From contig JAEULX010000162.1 in NCBI GenBank assembly GCA_016793685.1, forward strand, positions 1 to 6,795: 6,795 nucleotides of DNA. The letters run 5' to 3'. This stretch comes from Bradyrhizobiaceae bacterium (lineage in GTDB: Bacteria; Pseudomonadota; Alphaproteobacteria; Rhizobiales; Xanthobacteraceae). Both the position numbers and the translations under genes were made by a program. The notes under the pieces are model-generated. The model made no database searches. It saw nothing but the letters and a program-made list of their open reading frames with translations, and was not told where the DNA came from. Positions 6,182 through 6,795 of this stretch are shown here, piece after piece. The first letter of the stretch is position 1. The number at the start of each line of letters is the position of its first letter.

Positions 6182-6226
6182 CCGGGCGAGGGGGTGGCGG
6201 CCGCATCGCAAAGGCCCCTCGCCCGG
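6182..6226. repeat. 12-bp perfect inverted repeat in the ileS–lspA spacer
   Basis: CCGGGCGAGGGG (6182–6193) and CCCCTCGCCCGG (6215–6226) are exact complements with a 21-base loop that contains a GCGGCCGC palindrome. On the minus strand it forms a strong GC hairpin about 80 bases after the ileS stop. It includes the AGGGG ribosome site and ATG (6206) of the longer lspA frame, and ends 53 bases before the chosen lspA start. No U-run follows. It could end or slow ileS transcripts, or control lspA translation. Confidence 0.55.
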
Positions 6227-6240
6227 GCGTCCTTCGCGCG

Positions 6241-6272
6241 CCCGCCCTCTCCCGTTTAAGAGAGACGGCGGG
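6241..6272 (-). terminator. GC-rich stem-loop downstream of ileS
   Basis: On the minus strand CCCGCC and CTCTC pair with GAGAG and GGCGGG, an 11-bp stem with a 2-base bulge (GT) and an 8-base loop (TTAAACGG). It begins 34 bases after the ileS stop. The following bases are GC-rich with no U-run, so it is not a standard intrinsic terminator. The CTCTC/GAGAG core looks like a REP-type intergenic palindrome and is similar in style to the one at 185–200. Confidence 0.4.
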
Positions 6273-6278
6273 TTCTGC

Positions 6279-6313
6279 TCATTCCGTGGTCATTCCGCTC
6301 GCCTGCTCATTCC
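6279..6313. repeat. Three copies of TCATTCC (GGAATGA) at the ileS stop
   Basis: TCATTCC occurs at 6279–6285, 6290–6296 and 6307–6313. The first and third copies share a longer 11-base identity, CTGCTCATTCC (6275–6285 and 6303–6313). The third copy contains the ileS stop codon. This looks like a short local duplication of the gene end. Confidence 0.45.
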
Positions 6314-6795
6314 TCGGGCGGATAGAGCGCATCGCGCTCGCGCAAGGCCTGGGCGTCGCGCGGGCTGACGTCGGGATATTTCGGGTCGTCCCCCACATGG
6401 AGCGAAATCTTCCATGAGCGGGCGCATTTCGTTCCCTCCGCGAGCCGCGGGACAACAGCGACGCCGGGAACGTCGGGCAGGCGGAAGGCGTCGGCGGGGC
6501 CTTCGCCTTCGACCAGCGTCGCCGCGGAGGTGATGCAAATTTCCGCGAGGTCGATATCGACCATCGCCGCGAACAGCTCGTCGTTCGAGACATAGACGAA
6601 GGGATCCGCTTCGAGCGATGAGCCGATGCGCTTGGCTGCGCGCTCAAGCTCGCGCGCGCCGGTGACGACGCGGCGCACCGTCCGCACCTTGCGCCACTGG
6701 TCGGCGAGATGATCGTTGCGCCACTCGGCCGGCACCGCGGGAAAGACTTCGAGGTGGACCGAGCCGTCCGCGGACGGATAACGCGAGAGCCAGGC
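6307..6795 (-). CDS. ileS: Isoleucyl-tRNA synthetase IleS, C-terminal 162 residues (5' truncated by window edge)
   Basis: The frame is open from the window edge to TGA at 6309–6307. IleS charges tRNA-Ile with isoleucine in the cytoplasm. The visible part is the end of the anticodon-binding domain and the C-terminal extension: SVHLEVFPAVPAEW (residues 12–25), WRKVRTVRRVVTGA (34–47) and the final domain around KCARSWKISLHVG. The Tyr/Leu-rich and Glu-rich body (AELFAAMVDIDLAE-like stretch, about 90–105) fits class I IleS. The HIGH and KMSKS motifs lie outside the window. Many bacterial IleS end with four zinc-binding Cys; here only C124 remains (39 residues from the end), with Ser in the second position. 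I recall the CARSW form as normal for alphaproteobacteria, so this is a lineage mark rather than damage. Downstream lspA is on the same strand. Confidence 0.94.
   Translation of the reverse strand, partial: AWLSRYPSADGSVHLEVFPAVPAEWRNDHLADQWRKVRTVRRVVTGARELERAAKRIGSSLEADPFVYVSNDELFAAMVDIDLAEICITSAATLVEGEGPADAFRLPDVPGVAVVPRLAEGTKCARSWKISLHVGDDPKYPDVSPRDAQALRERDALYPPEE

Overview
The window looks like chromosomal DNA from a GC-rich alphaproteobacterium, most likely a nitrogen-fixing member of the Hyphomicrobiales (Rhizobiales) or a close relative. The clues are a draT–draG pair that controls nitrogenase, a gene order of ileS–lspA–(small periplasmic protein)–two M16 peptidases–arfB that I associate with this group, and an IleS tail with the alphaproteobacterial form of its C-terminal zinc motif. 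Assignment to a genus is not possible from this sequence alone. No mobile element, CRISPR array, tRNA or rRNA was seen.

Layout. The plus strand (1–1263) carries the last 40 codons of a gene I read as draT (dinitrogenase reductase ADP-ribosyltransferase), a 222-base gap, and a complete draG (ADP-ribosylglycohydrolase). The gap holds two small hairpins and a good candidate sigma-54 (-24/-12) promoter at 169–184. draG then meets the minus-strand block tail to tail, with only 18 bases between the two stop codons.

The minus-strand block, in transcription order from the right edge, is: ileS (3' end only, 6795–6307); a 178-base spacer with two GC-rich inverted repeats; lspA (lipoprotein signal peptidase II); a secreted proline-rich protein of unknown function with a PLVVPP motif; a 235-base spacer; a zinc M16 peptidase with intact HFLEH; a second M16 protein that overlaps it by 4 bases (GTGA) and has lost the zinc site but kept the Arg/Tyr motif; a 179-base spacer with two inverted repeats; and arfB (ribosome-rescue peptidyl-tRNA hydrolase with GGQ).

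How the genes work together. DraT and DraG form a reversible switch: DraT adds ADP-ribose to an arginine of the nitrogenase iron protein when ammonium rises or energy falls, and DraG removes it. The minus-strand block is a housekeeping translation and envelope cluster: isoleucine charging, lipoprotein maturation, periplasmic proteolysis by a probable split-site M16 heterodimer, and rescue of stalled ribosomes. The two blocks appear to be neighbours by position only. The points most worth following up are the possible separate RpoN promoter for draG, the unknown periplasmic protein between lspA and the peptidases, and the stem-loop that could mask an upstream lspA start.
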